Assembly (NCBI GenBank): GCA_019747375.1
Contig: JAIEQX010000031.1
Coordinates: forward strand, 1 to 42,356
Reading direction: 5' to 3'
Length of the DNA stretch: 42,356 nt
Source: Beijerinckiaceae bacterium
GTDB lineage: Bacteria; Pseudomonadota; Alphaproteobacteria; Rhizobiales; Beijerinckiaceae
Part shown: positions 15,815 to 26,028 of the stretch, piece after piece
How the letters are laid out: the number at the start of each line of letters is the position of its first letter
Numbering within the stretch: the first letter of the stretch is position 1
The notes under the pieces: generated by a model
The model's input: only the letters and a program-made list of their open reading frames with translations
The model's database searches: none
Told to the model about the DNA's origin: nothing
Program-made: the position numbers and the translations under genes

Positions 15815-16987
15815 TCAGCCGCCGAAAAAGTCCGCCACATGGTCGGGTGCGAGCCCAACGCGCACGGGGTCATCCCACGGTGCGCCGCTCCGGACAAGAT
15901 CGAAGCGGCCTTCATGGCCGACCAACGTGATATCGGTGTGCTTGGGCCGGGCACAGCCCTTGGCGCAGCCCGAGACATGCAGGCGAGCATCGGGCGTCAG
16001 GTAGCGGGCCAGGACACGCGCCAGCACGCGGGTTTCGACACTGGCTTGCGGGCAAGCTGGCGCGCCGGTGCAGGCGTCGACCCGCAGGAGCGGGTCGGAA
16101 GGATCGGTCAGCAGGGTCCGGTGGCCCGCGAACACGGCCGGGTCATGCTCCCCAGGGATAAGGACCATGCGCCACGGCGTGATCCGGAGCACCGGACTTC
16201 CGAGGTCTGCCAGCGCCTCGAGGTCGGCGGGACCCAGTTGACCGAACGCTGCCGCGACCAGAAGCCCGCCCGGGACCGGGCCTGGCTGCGGCGGCGTTGC
16301 GGCCGGATTGGGCACCGAAGCGCCAACGAGGCCAGACGGCAAGCCGGTTCCGTTCGCGAGGTGCCTGGCCATACGTCCGCGCCCATCGGGACCGACCCCG
16401 CCAGAGGCGATGAACCATCGGGCAAGGTCGAAGGCCAGGGCTGCTGCATCACGCGGGCCTTGCGCCTCACGCCCCGTGCCATAGCCGTCTGCGCGCACGA
16501 TCAGGCGGTCTTTTGCGGCCTCGATGCGGATATCGCCGCTTACCTCGGCGAGTTGACGGGCTGGCCCGGTATCCACGACGAAACCGAATTTCGAAGGCAG
16601 GGCCGCGAATTCGGGCCTGCGCAGCCCTTCGGTCAGCGCGGACGCGATCTGCGTTTGAGGGTCGTCGGCGCTGCGCCCGCGGAACGGATCGACCACGATG
16701 TTGCGCCGGCCCTCTGCTGACGGGTCGTCGTCCAGAAGGCCGAGCCGCGCCAGCGCGACCAGAAGCGGTGCGTGCCCCGCCTCGGTCACGCCACGGAGTT
16801 GCAGGTTGGCCCGGTTCGTCAGGTCGATCAGGCCATTCCCGAATGCACGCGCGGCAGCGGCAAGCCCGCGCGCCTGATCCCCGGTCAATCGCCCGAGCGG
16901 TGGTCGGACGCGAACGACAAGTCCGTCGCCCGATTGCATCGGCCGGTGCGCGCCGGGGCACCAACCCCGGATGGCGGGGGCGCTCAT
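15815..16987 (-). CDS. cobG: Precorrin-3B synthase (oxygen-dependent)
   Basis: A 390-residue protein related to sulfite/nitrite reductases. It has two ferredoxin-like half domains and a C-terminal iron-sulfur motif: Cys at about 306 and 312 (CTGAPAC) and 341 and 345 (CAKGC). It hydroxylates C20 of precorrin-3A and forms the gamma-lactone using oxygen, so its presence shows that this is the aerobic route. The ATG at 16987 overlaps the cobN stop by four bases. A much longer in-frame reading upstream is antisense-like composition inside cobN and was rejected. Confidence 0.92.
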   Translation of the reverse strand: MSAPAIRGWCPGAHRPMQSGDGLVVRVRPPLGRLTGDQARGLAAAARAFGNGLIDLTNRANLQLRGVTEAGHAPLLVALARLGLLDDDPSAEGRRNIVVDPFRGRSADDPQTQIASALTEGLRRPEFAALPSKFGFVVDTGPARQLAEVSGDIRIEAAKDRLIVRADGYGTGREAQGPRDAAALAFDLARWFIASGGVGPDGRGRMARHLANGTGLPSGLVGASVPNPAATPPQPGPVPGGLLVAAAFGQLGPADLEALADLGSPVLRITPWRMVLIPGEHDPAVFAGHRTLLTDPSDPLLRVDACTGAPACPQASVETRVLARVLARYLTPDARLHVSGCAKGCARPKHTDITLVGHEGRFDLVRSGAPWDDPVRVGLAPDHVADFFGG

Positions 16988-19900
16988 GTCCCCGTCTCCA
17001 ATCGTGTCTCCAGCTCTGCCAGGATCGAGTTGCGCCGCGACTGCCAGAGGCCGGCGGCGTGCAATTCGGTGAAGCGGTCGCGCATGGCGGCGAGTGCCTC
17101 GGGGTTCGCTTCCTCCAGAAACGCGGTCACATCCGCATCGCCCAGTGTCGCGTCCCAGAACTGATCGAATAGATGCGGGCCGACGACGCCCGCCAGATGC
17201 GCGAAGGCCGCCATGTTCTCCAGCGTCGCGGCGATCTCGGCGGCGCCGCGGAACCCGTGGCGGCGCATGCCGAGGATCCAGCGCGGGTTCGCCGCGCGGG
17301 CCTGCACGACGCGGGCGATCTCCTCGGTCAGTGCGCGGGCGCGGGGGCGCGACGGATCGGTGTTGTCGACATGGTAGAGCCGCGCCGCGCCGCCCGTGAT
17401 CCCCTGTGCCGCGGCAAAACCCGCCTCGTGGCTGGCATAGTCCTCGGCCAACAGGAGATCGGTCTCGGGCAGGTCCTGGAGGTGGACGAAAGCGTCGGCC
17501 TTGGCCACGCGATGCCAGATGCCGCTTTCGTCGCGCACCTGCCGCTCGCCGTCGAGCGCCCAGGCCGACGCTGCAAGCCACGCCTCGCCCGCCGCTCGGC
17601 GCCCGTCCTCCGAATAATCGCCCAGCGACGGCCCCATCCCGAGCCCGAAACTGCCCGGCGCGGGGCCGTAGACGCGCGCCTCCTCACGGCCGACATAAGG
17701 GTTCCAGTCGGGCGCCTCGTCGCGCGCGCTCAGCACCCGCACCGCCTGTTGGAACAGCGCCGAGAGCGTCGGGAACACGTCCCGAAACAGGCCCGAGACC
17801 CGGAGCGTCACGTCGATACGCGGGCGGTCGAGCTCGGCGATAGGGACGACCTCGATGCCCGAAACCCGCTCGGACCCTTCGTCCCAGACCGGGCGTACGC
17901 CCAGCAGCGCCAGCGCCATGGCGAACTCTTCGCCTGCCGTGCGCATGGTTGTCGATCCCCAGAGATCGACGACCAGCGCCCGCGGCCAGTCGCCCTCGTC
18001 CTGCAAATGGCGGCGGATCAGCTCGTCTGCCAGCGCGACGCCCTGCCGGAACGCGGCGCGCGTGGGCACGCTGCGCGGATCGGTTGTGTAGAGATTGCGG
18101 CCCGTGGGCAGCACGTCTGTCCGACCGCGATAGGGCGAGCCCGACGGCCCCGGCTCGATCCGGCGACCCGAGAGCGCATCGAGCAGCGCCTGCCGCTCGG
18201 CTTGGGCCGAGGTTGCGGCGTCGAAAGCGCCTTGCGCGGCCGGCCCCCGCCCCCAGACATGCAGCCCGTCGCCGAACTGGCTTTCCTTCACGTCGCAGAC
18301 GAAGCGGTCGATCCGTGTGATCGCCTCGGCCGGGCAGGAGGCGGCCTCGATGCCCAGATCGCTTTCGACGCCGAGAGCCCGCGCTTCGTCGCGGATATCG
18401 GACATCAGCCGGTCACGGCGGCGAGGGTCGAGGCCGTCAGCATTGGAGAACTCGTCGAGCAGTGCCTCGAGACGGGCGAGCCTTTGCGGGGTTCGCGACG
18501 CTTTCAGCGGCGGCGGGATATGCCCGATGGTCACGGCGCCGATGCGCCGCTTGGCCTGAGCCGCCTCGCCGGGGTCGTTGACGATGAAGGGGTAAATCAC
18601 CGGCAAATCACCGATCAGCACCTCGGGCCAGCAGGCCTCGGACAGGGCCACCGCCTTGCCCGGCAGCCATTCGAGCGTGCCATGGGCGCCGATATGGATA
18701 AGCGCGTCGGTCTGCTTCCGAAGCCAGAGATAGAAGGCGACATAGGCATGGCGCGGCACGCGAGACAGGTCGTGGTAGTCATTCTCGCGGGTCTTGGGCA
18801 TGCCGCGCTCGGGTTGCAACGCCACCAGCGCATTGCCGCGCCGGACGGCGGCGAAGGCGAAGCCGTCAGGGCCAGCGTCGGCGTCGTCTTCTGGCGACCC
18901 CCAGGCGGCGTCCAGATCATCACGGAGGCTCTGCGGCAGCTTGGCCAGCGCGGCGCGGTAATCCCGCATCGGCCAGTGAATACGCTCGGTTGAAAGCTCC
19001 TCGTGCAACGGCGCGCCGGGTGCAACCTCGTGCCCTGTCTCGGCCAGATCGGAAAGGATCGCTTCGGCCGAGGCCAGCGCGTCGAGGCCCACGGCGTGGG
19101 CCATGTTCCAGTCGCGCCCCGGATAGGTCGAGAGCACGAGCGTCACGCGCCGGTCGCCGGGCTGCGTGACGGACAGCCGGTGCCAGGCCGCGACCCGGTC
19201 GGCGATGGCGGCGATCCTGCCCGCCTCGGGCGAATGGGCATATCGTGCGAACTGCAGATGCGTGTCGCGCTCCCCTGGCTCCTTGAACGAGGCGACCCCG
19301 GCGAAGAGCCGTCCATCCACCTCCGGCAGGACCACGTGCATGGCGAGGTCGGCGGGCGACAACCCGCGCTCCGCCTCGGTCCACGCTTTCCGTGTCGATG
19401 TGGCCAGCGCGACCTGGAACACCGGCACGCCCGCCGCATCGAGTGGTGACGTGCCCGCATCGCCGCGCCCCGAGAAGGAGGTGGCGTTGACGATGGACGC
19501 CGGACCGAGCCCGCGCAGTTGTCCCTCCAGCCATTCCCGCGCGCCGGGTGCCTTGAGTGACGGCGCGAAGAGGCCGAGCGCCCGGAACCCGCGGTCGCGC
19601 AGGGCTGCGAACAGCGCCTCGATTGGCGCGAGGTCGGCCGCGACGAGGTAGGAGCGGTAGAACACCACCAGCACCAGCGGTACGCCTTCGGTGAAGCGGA
19701 TCGGGGCCGGACAGCAGACGCCATCCTCGGGCGTCCAGGCCCCCACCTGCGGCAGGGTCTTCGCCCCCGGCACCGGCCCGGCATAGAGGCCCGCCGCCAA
19801 GGCCATCTGCGCCAGCGCAGCCTGAGCCGCCACCGCGCCGCCCGTGTCGCAGAGATGCGTGAGGCGGCGCAACGTCGAGGCAGGCACGGTCGAGACCGCA

Positions 19901-20283
19901 TCGAGCCGCGCATCGGGGCGTCCATCGGCGGGCAGGACGGCCAGCGCGATGCCCTTCGCCCGTGCCAGTGCTTCGATCTGCTGCAACCCATAAGGCCAGT
20001 AGGGAACGCCGCCGATCAAGCGCATCAGGATGCCCTTCGCGCCCTCCAGCGTCTGCTCGACATAGGTATCGACGGACAGCGGATGCTTGAGCGCCGCGAT
20101 GTTGGCAAGCCGAAGCGTCGGCAACCGCCCCTCGGGCCCGCCACCCCGGTGCCAGCCTGCCGCGAAAGCGCCGAGGTCGCTGTCGGAGAAGGACAGCACG
20201 ACAAGGTCTGCGGGCGATTGCCCCAGATCGGTCGGCGTCTCGTTTTCCTCGAGCCCGTGGCTTTCGCGGAAGATGACATGCAT
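16984..20283 (-). CDS. cobN: Cobaltochelatase subunit CobN
   Basis: A 1099-residue protein of the CobN/magnesium chelatase H family. Conserved blocks include the early region GIQ-like [19 protein letters not shown], the central [27 protein letters not shown] (seen in adjacent pieces), [16 protein letters not shown], and the later FHVxxT-like [11 protein letters not shown]. It inserts cobalt into hydrogenobyrinic acid a,c-diamide with ATP, working with CobS and CobT, which are not encoded in this window. It is somewhat shorter than the ~1200-1270 residues of many homologues but shows no internal break. Its start lies 28 bases after cobW. Confidence 0.94.
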   Translation of the reverse strand: MHVIFRESHGLEENETPTDLGQSPADLVVLSFSDSDLGAFAAGWHRGGGPEGRLPTLRLANIAALKHPLSVDTYVEQTLEGAKGILMRLIGGVPYWPYGLQQIEALARAKGIALAVLPADGRPDARLDAVSTVPASTLRRLTHLCDTGGAVAAQAALAQMALAAGLYAGPVPGAKTLPQVGAWTPEDGVCCPAPIRFTEGVPLVLVVFYRSYLVAADLAPIEALFAALRDRGFRALGLFAPSLKAPGAREWLEGQLRGLGPASIVNATSFSGRGDAGTSPLDAAGVPVFQVALATSTRKAWTEAERGLSPADLAMHVVLPEVDGRLFAGVASFKEPGERDTHLQFARYAHSPEAGRIAAIADRVAAWHRLSVTQPGDRRVTLVLSTYPGRDWNMAHAVGLDALASAEAILSDLAETGHEVAPGAPLHEELSTERIHWPMRDYRAALAKLPQSLRDDLDAAWGSPEDDADAGPDGFAFAAVRRGNALVALQPERGMPKTRENDYHDLSRVPRHAYVAFYLWLRKQTDALIHIGAHGTLEWLPGKAVALSEACWPEVLIGDLPVIYPFIVNDPGEAAQAKRRIGAVTIGHIPPPLKASRTPQRLARLEALLDEFSNADGLDPRRRDRLMSDIRDEARALGVESDLGIEAASCPAEAITRIDRFVCDVKESQFGDGLHVWGRGPAAQGAFDAATSAQAERQALLDALSGRRIEPGPSGSPYRGRTDVLPTGRNLYTTDPRSVPTRAAFRQGVALADELIRRHLQDEGDWPRALVVDLWGSTTMRTAGEEFAMALALLGVRPVWDEGSERVSGIEVVPIAELDRPRIDVTLRVSGLFRDVFPTLSALFQQAVRVLSARDEAPDWNPYVGREEARVYGPAPGSFGLGMGPSLGDYSEDGRRAAGEAWLAASAWALDGERQVRDESGIWHRVAKADAFVHLQDLPETDLLLAEDYASHEAGFAAAQGITGGAARLYHVDNTDPSRPRARALTEEIARVVQARAANPRWILGMRRHGFRGAAEIAATLENMAAFAHLAGVVGPHLFDQFWDATLGDADVTAFLEEANPEALAAMRDRFTELHAAGLWQSRRNSILAELETRLETGT

Positions 20284-20311
20284 TCAGGCGTCCCGCCGTT
20301 GCTTTCAAACC

Positions 20312-21379
20312 CTATTCGGCGGCCTGCGCGTCCGGCACCAGAATACCCCGGATCGCGGCAGCGTCGACATCGTCGTGCTCTGCGATGACCACAAGCCGAC
20401 CGCGTCGCCCCTCCTCGGGCTTCCAGGGGCGGTCGTACTGGTGGCGCACCCGTGCGCCCACAGCCTGCACCAGAAGGCGCATGGGCTTGCCCGAAACCGC
20501 CGCATAGCCCTTGACGCGCAGGATGTTCTGCCGCTCGGCCAGCGCGGAGATCCGCGCAACGAGCTCCGCCGGATCGGTGATCTCTGGGATGTCGATGACC
20601 ACGCTGTCGAAATCGTCATGCTCGTGGTCCTCATGCCCGTCATGGTGGCTTGGGCGCGCGTCCATGTCGTCCTCGGCGGCAGCCCCGAGCCCTAGGATCA
20701 CACGGGGATCGACGGCGCCCTCGGCCACCTCGATGATCGGTAGAGGGCGTGGTGCCTCGGCCTCGATCAAAGCCTTGGCCCTGGCCACGCCCTCGGGTCC
20801 GGCGAGGTCTGGCTTGGTCAGAAGCACGATGTCGGCGCAGGAGATCTGGTCCTCGAACACCTCGGAAAGCGGCGTCTCGTGGTCGATGCTCTCGTCGGCC
20901 ATCCGCTGCGCGTCCACCGCCGCGACGTTGGGCGCGAAGCGTCCCGCCGCAACAGCCTCGGCATCGGCCAGCGCGATGACCCCGTCCACCGTGATCTTCG
21001 AGCGGATGCCGGGCCAGTCGAACGCCTTCAGCAGAGGCTTCGGTAGCGCAAGGCCCGAGGTCTCGATCAGAATGTGATCCGGGCGCGGATCAAGCGCCAT
21101 CAGCGCCTCGATCGTCGGGATGAAATCGTCCGCCACGGTGCAGCAGATGCAGCCGTTGGCCAGTTCCACGATGTTTTCCGCCGGGCAATCGGGGATCGCG
21201 CAACCCTTCAGGATCTCGCCATCGACGCCGACATCGCCGAACTCATTGACGACGATTGCCAGCCGCTTTCCGCCGGGGTTCTTCATCAGATGCGAGATCA
21301 GCGTGGTTTTCCCCGAGCCGAGGAAGCCGGTGATGACGGTGACGGGGAGTTTCTCGAGATTGTTTTCGGGGCTGGCCAT
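20312..21379 (-). CDS. cobW: CobW, metal-binding GTPase of the B12 pathway
   Basis: A 355-residue G3E GTPase. Walker A GFLGSGKTT is at residues 18-26, the CxCC metal motif CICC at residues 77-80, and NEFGDVGVD and TKPDLAG-type GTPase motifs are present. A His- and Asp-rich loop (HHDGHEDHEHDD) lies at about residues 235-250, and a CobW C-terminal domain follows. CobW is thought to deliver cobalt to the CobN chelatase, whose gene follows immediately. The ATG at 21379 is one base after the DUF1636 stop; longer readings are inside that gene. Confidence 0.94.
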   Translation of the reverse strand: MASPENNLEKLPVTVITGFLGSGKTTLISHLMKNPGGKRLAIVVNEFGDVGVDGEILKGCAIPDCPAENIVELANGCICCTVADDFIPTIEALMALDPRPDHILIETSGLALPKPLLKAFDWPGIRSKITVDGVIALADAEAVAAGRFAPNVAAVDAQRMADESIDHETPLSEVFEDQISCADIVLLTKPDLAGPEGVARAKALIEAEAPRPLPIIEVAEGAVDPRVILGLGAAAEDDMDARPSHHDGHEDHEHDDFDSVVIDIPEITDPAELVARISALAERQNILRVKGYAAVSGKPMRLLVQAVGARVRHQYDRPWKPEEGRRGRLVVIAEHDDVDAAAIRGILVPDAQAAE

Positions 21380-21380
21380 G

Positions 21381-21776
21381 TCAGGTCTCTCCAAGGTTGG
21401 GCGCGACAGGATCGAGCGGCGGGATGCGCGCGATGCAGTTCTTGCGGAAGTGTTCGGGGCGTTCGCGCCAAGGCACGAGACCGTCGGTCGTCGCGGCGTA
21501 TTTGAGGGCGCCTTCGCGGATCGTGTCCGGATGGTCGAGTGGATCGAAGTTTCCGTAAACATAAGTCCAGCGCCCCGGTCCACGGAGCGCGATGGTGCAG
21601 CCCTGCGAACAATTCGATAGGCATTCGACCGGTGTGATGGCCACGCCATCAAGGCCCGACTCGCTCAGTCGACGAAAGAGTGTCGCACCGGGACGTTCGG
21701 CATCCTCAGACACGTCCTGTCCCTGCCGGCAGCGGGTGCAGACGAGGAGTTCCACTCGGGATGACAGGTGCGCCAT
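21381..21776 (-). CDS. DUF1636 metal-binding protein, first gene of the riboswitch-2 operon
   Basis: A 131-residue protein with Cys pairs CTRC (residues ~13-16) and CLSNC followed by GC, then a WTYVYGNFDP segment and a final CIARIPPL. This is the DUF1636 pattern (predicted metal-binding). The ATG at 21776 has a GGGAG ribosome site seven bases upstream. Being the first gene after the riboswitch and one base before cobW suggests a part in cobalt delivery to CobW/CobN, but no biochemical role is established. It is paralogous to the frameshifted copy at 7337-7670. Confidence 0.8.
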   Translation of the reverse strand: MAHLSSRVELLVCTRCRQGQDVSEDAERPGATLFRRLSESGLDGVAITPVECLSNCSQGCTIALRGPGRWTYVYGNFDPLDHPDTIREGALKYAATTDGLVPWRERPEHFRKNCIARIPPLDPVAPNLGET

Positions 21777-21874
21777 GCATGCTCCCATTCGTCGGGCGGA
21801 CGCGGGCACGGAGCGGATGGACGGCAAAGCTGCCGCCAGTCCGACACCGGGGCACCCCGCCCGGGTTCAGTCGT

Positions 21875-22068
21875 CGCGCTGGCAGGTCTCCCGGCTTACG
21901 GATGTCAGGAGGCAGTCGCCTTCCTGTCGGTCGCCCGGCCTTCCCGACCCGTCACAGGTCAGTGGCCATCGGGCGCCCTCTCCGGTCACGGTCGCGGGGG
22001 CGGCTGCGGTTCGGCCCGGACTTTCAGACCTCGCGCATTCCCTTTTCACCTGTTAGCACAGGCACCAG
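21875..22068 (-). promoter_or_regulatory. Cobalamin riboswitch 2 (upstream of DUF1636-cobW-cobN-cobGHIJ)
   Basis: On the minus strand the AdoCbl riboswitch blocks occur in order: AGGTGAAAAGGGAATGCG (5' end near 22055), a CGCAGCCGCCCCCGCGACCG core with GTGACCGG, GCCACTGACC, GGGAAGGCC, and the B12 box GCCGGGAGACCTGCC ending at 21881. It lies about 100 bases upstream of the first gene. High adenosylcobalamin should repress the seven-gene operon. Confidence 0.95.
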
Positions 22069-22123
22069 CATGCCCAGATGCTCAGGCCCGCCCGCCCCTG
22101 TCAAGATTAGAGGAGCTCCGCCC
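22069..22123. promoter_or_regulatory. Compact divergent promoter region between riboswitch 2 and cobO
   Basis: Only 55 bases separate the riboswitch 5' end (minus strand) from the cobO start. The Shine-Dalgarno of cobO (AGAGGA, 22110-22115) is within it. Promoters for both directions must overlap each other or the riboswitch DNA. No clear -10/-35 hexamers are seen. Confidence 0.35.
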
Positions 22124-22732
22124 ATGGATGACGTGACCCTTCGCCACAACGAAAAGATGAAGCGTATCAAGGCCGCGCGCGACGAAATGATGAAGACCAA
22201 GACCGAGGAAAAGGGTCTGATCATCGTGCACACCGGCGCGGGCAAGGGCAAATCGTCGTCGGGCTTCGGCATGATCATGCGCTGCATCGCCCACGGGATG
22301 CCATGCGCGGTCGTCCAGTTCATCAAGGGCAACTGGGAGACCGGCGAAAAGACCTTCCTGCGGGAGCGATTCGCGAATGAGTGCCGGTTCTTCGTCTCGG
22401 GCGAGGGCTTCACATGGGAAACGCAGGATCGCGAACGGGACGTCGCGGCGGCCCAGAACGGTTGGCGGATCGCGAAGGAACAGATCCTCGACCCCGAGAT
22501 CCAATTCGTCCTACTGGACGAGATCAACATCGCGCTGCGCTACGATTACCTCGATATCGACGAGGTGGTCGATTTCCTTCTGACGCAGAAGCCGCGCATG
22601 ACCCATGTCTGCCTGACAGGCCGCAACGCCAAGCCCGAACTGATCGAGGCCGCCGACCTCGTGACCGAGATGACTCTGACGAAACACCCGTTCAAGGACG
22701 GCGTGAAGGCGCAGAAGGGGGTGGAGTTCTGA
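22124..22732 (+). CDS. cobO: Cob(I)yrinic acid a,c-diamide adenosyltransferase
   Basis: A 202-residue ATP:corrinoid adenosyltransferase of the CobA/CobO type. A basic N-terminal helix (residues 8-30) precedes the P-loop TGAGKGKSS (residues ~37-45). Then come VVQFIKGNWETGE and the Walker B-like VLLDEINIAL. It attaches the 5'-deoxyadenosyl group to cob(I)yrinic acid a,c-diamide. The ATG at 22124 has AGAGGA nine bases upstream. The stop overlaps the next start (TGATGA). No riboswitch precedes it on this strand. Confidence 0.94.
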   Translation: MDDVTLRHNEKMKRIKAARDEMMKTKTEEKGLIIVHTGAGKGKSSSGFGMIMRCIAHGMPCAVVQFIKGNWETGEKTFLRERFANECRFFVSGEGFTWETQDRERDVAAAQNGWRIAKEQILDPEIQFVLLDEINIALRYDYLDIDEVVDFLLTQKPRMTHVCLTGRNAKPELIEAADLVTEMTLTKHPFKDGVKAQKGVEF

Positions 22733-23619
22733 TGACAGCGCCGGCCCGCCGCCCTCCGGCGAGTCCCTGTATCGGCGTCTGCGTGATCGACGAGGCGAAA
22801 GGTCTTTGCACCGGCTGCGTGCGCACGCTGGACGAGATCGCCGCCTGGGGCAGTGCGAGCGAAGATCATCGCGCGGGCGTCTGGGCGGCCCTCCCCGCCC
22901 GCGCGGCGGCCATGGGCCTGTCGGTCCGGCGTCTCGACTGGCAAGGTGAGCGGCTCCCGGACGAGGTCGAGATGCGCTTCGCCGGGGCCTCTGGAACGTT
23001 CGTTGCAGGCGTCTATGGTGCGGTGGCCGAGGTCATGCGCGAAGCGGACGAACCGTTCGAGGCAAGCCGCAATGATGGCGTTCTGTCCATCAGGACAAGC
23101 CGCGCCGGATTGCGGCTGGAGGGAGCGCCCTATCTCACCGCCTTCGAGATCGCCCGGCCCGAACGTGCGCCGCTGATCGCGCTTGCCGTGCCGTTCGGGC
23201 GCGCAGGGCCCCGGGGGCCGTCGGATCTGACCGATCTTGGGCCGGACGCCGACAGCCTTCTGCCCCGTGACGCGGGCGGGCGGCGGTTCGACCTCGGCCT
23301 TGGCCGACGCGCGGCACGCTTCACGATCCGCTGCGCCGATGATCTGGCAGAGGCGATCACGCCGCATACCGGCACGCCCTGGCCCGCCTGTCTCGGCAAG
23401 ATCGGGATTTCCGTTCTGACAGCCAGCCCCGTCCGCGTGATCGAGGCGCCCTGCCTGCGCGCCGAGGTCGATGCGATCATCCCGCCACCCGGCGGCACCT
23501 CACCCGACGGCCCGCACACCCACCTGCTCCCCGACCACATCGCGCAGGGATTCGATACGCCACCGACCGTGCCGCTGCCGAAGGGCTACGTGCTGTCGGC
23601 CCTTTTCTATCCCGGCTGA
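22732..23619 (+). CDS. DUF1289-domain protein with an uncharacterised C-terminal domain
   Basis: A 295-residue protein. Residues ~10-50 form a DUF1289 domain with a CIGVC...CTGCVRT Cys pattern, likely metal-binding. The following ~230 residues are a separate domain that includes [20 protein letters not shown] and a striking [13 protein letters not shown] motif near the C-terminus. I recall similar C-terminal domains in alphaproteobacterial proteins of unknown function but cannot name the family with confidence. The gene lies between cobO and cobQ, with its start overlapping the cobO stop and four bases before cobQ, so a link with late corrin steps is plausible but unproven. Confidence 0.75.
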   Translation: MTAPARRPPASPCIGVCVIDEAKGLCTGCVRTLDEIAAWGSASEDHRAGVWAALPARAAAMGLSVRRLDWQGERLPDEVEMRFAGASGTFVAGVYGAVAEVMREADEPFEASRNDGVLSIRTSRAGLRLEGAPYLTAFEIARPERAPLIALAVPFGRAGPRGPSDLTDLGPDADSLLPRDAGGRRFDLGLGRRAARFTIRCADDLAEAITPHTGTPWPACLGKIGISVLTASPVRVIEAPCLRAEVDAIIPPPGGTSPDGPHTHLLPDHIAQGFDTPPTVPLPKGYVLSALFYPG

Positions 23620-23623
23620 CGCG

Positions 23624-25072
23624 ATGCCCCGCGCGCTGATGATCCAGGGCACCGGCAGTAACGTCGGCAAGTCGCTCCTCGTTGCCGGCCTCTGTCGCGC
23701 GGCGCGCAATCGGGGCCTGTCGGTCGCGCCGTTCAAGCCGCAGAACATGTCGAATAATGCCGCAGTCACCGCCGACGGGGGCGAGATCGGGCGGGCGCAG
23801 GCGTTGCAGGCTCTGGCGGCGGGCCTGCCGCTTCATACCGACATGAACCCGGTGCTGCTGAAGCCCGAGACGGATGTGGGCGCGCAAGTGATCGTGCAGG
23901 GGCACCGGCTCACCACCGCGAAGGCGCGAGAGTACCAGCGCCTCAAGCCGCAGCTGCTGGAAAAGGTGTTGGAGAGCTTCCAGCGCCTGAAAACCGCCCA
24001 TGACCTGATCCTCGTCGAGGGTGCGGGCAGTCCGGCGGAGGTCAACCTGCGCGCGGGCGATATCGCCAACATGGGCTTTGCACGGGCGGCGGACGTGCCC
24101 GTGATCCTCGCGGGCGACATCGACCGCGGCGGCGTCATCGCGCAGATCGTTGGCACCCAGTCGGTGATCGACGCAGGCGATGCGGCGATGGTCGCCGGGT
24201 TCCTCATCAACCGCTTCCGGGGCGACCCTTCCCTCTTTGATGACGGCTACCGGATGATCGAGCAGCGCACCGGCTGGCGCGGTTACGGTGTCTGCCCCTG
24301 GTTTCCCGACGCGTGGCGACTGCCCGCAGAGGACGCGCTCGACCTCTCCGCGCCGCGCCGCGAGACGGGGCTGCACATCGTCTGCCTCGCCCTCAGCCGG
24401 ATCGCCAATTTCGACGATCTCGACCCCCTGGCGCAGGAGCCCGGCGTGCGGTTGACGATGCTCGGCCCCGGCCGCGCGATCCCGGGCGACGCGGATCTGG
24501 TGATTCTGCCGGGCACGAAATCGACGCGGGGCGATCTGGCCTTTCTGCGCGCGCAGGGCTGGGACGTGGACCTCGCCGCCCATGTCCGGCGCGGCGGGCA
24601 TGTCCTGGGCATTTGCGGCGGCTATCAGATGCTGGGGCGCGAGGTGGCGGACCCGGAGGGCATCGAAGGTCCGGCGGGGGCCGATCCGGGGCTCGGCCTG
24701 CTCGATGTGTCGACGATCATGACACCGAAGAAGCGGCTGACCGAAGTCGCTGCGATCCACCTGGCAAGCGGCGTGGGCTTCCATGGCTACGAGATCCATA
24801 TCGGCGAGACCGGCGGCCCCGACCGCGCTCGGCCCTTCGCCCATGTGGACGCTGCCCCCGAAGGCGCGGTCAGCGCAGACGGGCACATCGTGGGAAGCTA
24901 CCTGCACGGCATGTTCCGTGACGACGGGTTTCGTGCGGCGTTCTTGGCAAACCTCGGCGTGGCATCCTCCGATACCGGCTACGATGCCGGAGTGGAGGAG
25001 ACGCTCGACGCACTCGCTGCGCATCTCGAGGCGCATCTGGATGTGGACGGGCTACTCGCCGCCGCGCGATAG
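23624..25072 (+). CDS. cobQ: Cobyric acid synthase
   Basis: A 482-residue amidotransferase. The N-terminal synthetase P-loop motif is [17 protein letters not shown], then [13 protein letters not shown]; the C-terminal glutaminase has Cys331 in [10 protein letters not shown] and His428 in SYLHGMF. It amidates the b, d, e and g carboxyls of adenosylcobyrinic acid a,c-diamide to give adenosylcobyric acid. The ATG at 23624 is four bases after the DUF1289 gene, and its 3' end overlaps convergent cobC by 21 bases. Length is normal. Confidence 0.95.
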   Translation: MPRALMIQGTGSNVGKSLLVAGLCRAARNRGLSVAPFKPQNMSNNAAVTADGGEIGRAQALQALAAGLPLHTDMNPVLLKPETDVGAQVIVQGHRLTTAKAREYQRLKPQLLEKVLESFQRLKTAHDLILVEGAGSPAEVNLRAGDIANMGFARAADVPVILAGDIDRGGVIAQIVGTQSVIDAGDAAMVAGFLINRFRGDPSLFDDGYRMIEQRTGWRGYGVCPWFPDAWRLPAEDALDLSAPRRETGLHIVCLALSRIANFDDLDPLAQEPGVRLTMLGPGRAIPGDADLVILPGTKSTRGDLAFLRAQGWDVDLAAHVRRGGHVLGICGGYQMLGREVADPEGIEGPAGADPGLGLLDVSTIMTPKKRLTEVAAIHLASGVGFHGYEIHIGETGGPDRARPFAHVDAAPEGAVSADGHIVGSYLHGMFRDDGFRAAFLANLGVASSDTGYDAGVEETLDALAAHLEAHLDVDGLLAAAR

Positions 25073-26026
25073 GGCTGCCTCGAGCCGCGCCCACACGGCC
25101 TCGTGCCCCGGCAGGCCGAGTCGCAGCCAGCCCGCGCTGTAGGGGAAGACCCGTGACCAGATCGTAGCACGCGCCAGTCGCGCCTGCGCGGCGACGGCAT
25201 CGCCCGTCTCGTAGGTTCTGAAAAGCAGCGTGCCGCCTACCAAGCGCCAGCCCGCCCCATCGGCCAGGGCATCGAGGCGGCTTGCGTCGCGTGTCAGCCG
25301 CGCAATGGTCTTTGCCTGCCAGGCGCTGTCTGCCAATGCAACCTTCCCCGCCGCGATGGCCGGCCCGCTGACAGCCCAAGGGCCAGCGAGGGACCGGAGT
25401 GAAGTGGTGGTTTCCGGCCCGCCGAGCGCAAAGCCAAGGCGCAAGCCGGCAAGGCCGTAGAACTTGCCGAAGGACCGCAGGATGAGGACGCGCTCGCCGA
25501 GCGCCGCCAGGCGGGGTGCGAGCGACTGTTTGGGATGCGGATCGGCGAAGCTTTCATCGACGACCAGTAGCCCGACCCGATCCGCCAGGGCGGCGAGGGC
25601 CTCGGGCGTCCAGCGCCGGCCGTCCGGGTTGTTGGGATTGACGACGACGGCGAGGTCGGCCCCTGCCATGGACTCCGGCTCGGCCACCTCGCTGACCCGC
25701 CAGCCCTGGGCGGCGAGCGCCGCAGCATGTTCGTTGTAGCTCGGGGCCAGCACAGACGCGCAACCGGGGAGCCTGAGCCGCGGCACGAGCTGGATCGCCG
25801 CCTGTGCGCCCGACAGGGCCACGACATCCGCCGTCGTGCCGTAGGCTTTGGCCGCGGCCGCCTCCAGTGTCGCGACGTCCTCCGCCGTGGGCAAGGCGGT
25901 CAGCGCATGCCGGGGCAGGTCCGGCATCGGGTAGGCGACCGGGTTGATGCCGGTCGACAGATCGATCCAGTCAGACCCACCATAAACCGCCCGTGCCCGG
26001 TCAAGATCGCCGCCGTGGTCGCGCAT
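25052..26026 (-). CDS. cobC: Threonine-phosphate decarboxylase (CobC/CobD-type)
   Basis: A 324-residue PLP-dependent class-I/II aminotransferase-fold enzyme. It has [14 protein letters not shown] at the N-terminus, [20 protein letters not shown], and the PLP lysine at about residue 188 in [17 protein letters not shown]. It decarboxylates L-threonine 3-phosphate to (R)-1-amino-2-propanol phosphate, the nucleotide-loop linker. The aerobic name is CobC; the same activity is CobD in enteric nomenclature. The ATG at 26026 lies two bases after cobD, with no need of the upstream in-frame ATG at 26044, which is inside cobD. Convergent overlap with cobQ. Confidence 0.9.
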   Translation of the reverse strand: MRDHGGDLDRARAVYGGSDWIDLSTGINPVAYPMPDLPRHALTALPTAEDVATLEAAAAKAYGTTADVVALSGAQAAIQLVPRLRLPGCASVLAPSYNEHAAALAAQGWRVSEVAEPESMAGADLAVVVNPNNPDGRRWTPEALAALADRVGLLVVDESFADPHPKQSLAPRLAALGERVLILRSFGKFYGLAGLRLGFALGGPETTTSLRSLAGPWAVSGPAIAAGKVALADSAWQAKTIARLTRDASRLDALADGAGWRLVGGTLLFRTYETGDAVAAQARLARATIWSRVFPYSAGWLRLGLPGHEAVWARLEAALSRGGE

Positions 26027-26028
26027 CC

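Noticed and set aside
15815-17581. A much longer cobG reading starting at 17581.
   Set aside because: The extra ~200 residues lie inside cobN in another frame and are Arg/Gly/Pro-rich without homology; the start at 16987 has the ATGA overlap typical of this operon.
17173-18993. A 606-codon open frame antisense to cobN, and other long frames antisense to cob genes (for example 9308-10843).
   Set aside because: GC-rich coding DNA produces long antisense frames by codon bias. Their products are Arg/Gly/Ala-rich without domains, while the opposite strand encodes clear enzymes with motifs.
16984-20283. CobN as possible magnesium chelatase subunit BchH.
   Set aside because: The neighbours are all cobalamin genes with cobW directly upstream, and there are no bacteriochlorophyll genes. 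The family resemblance is expected because CobN and BchH are related.
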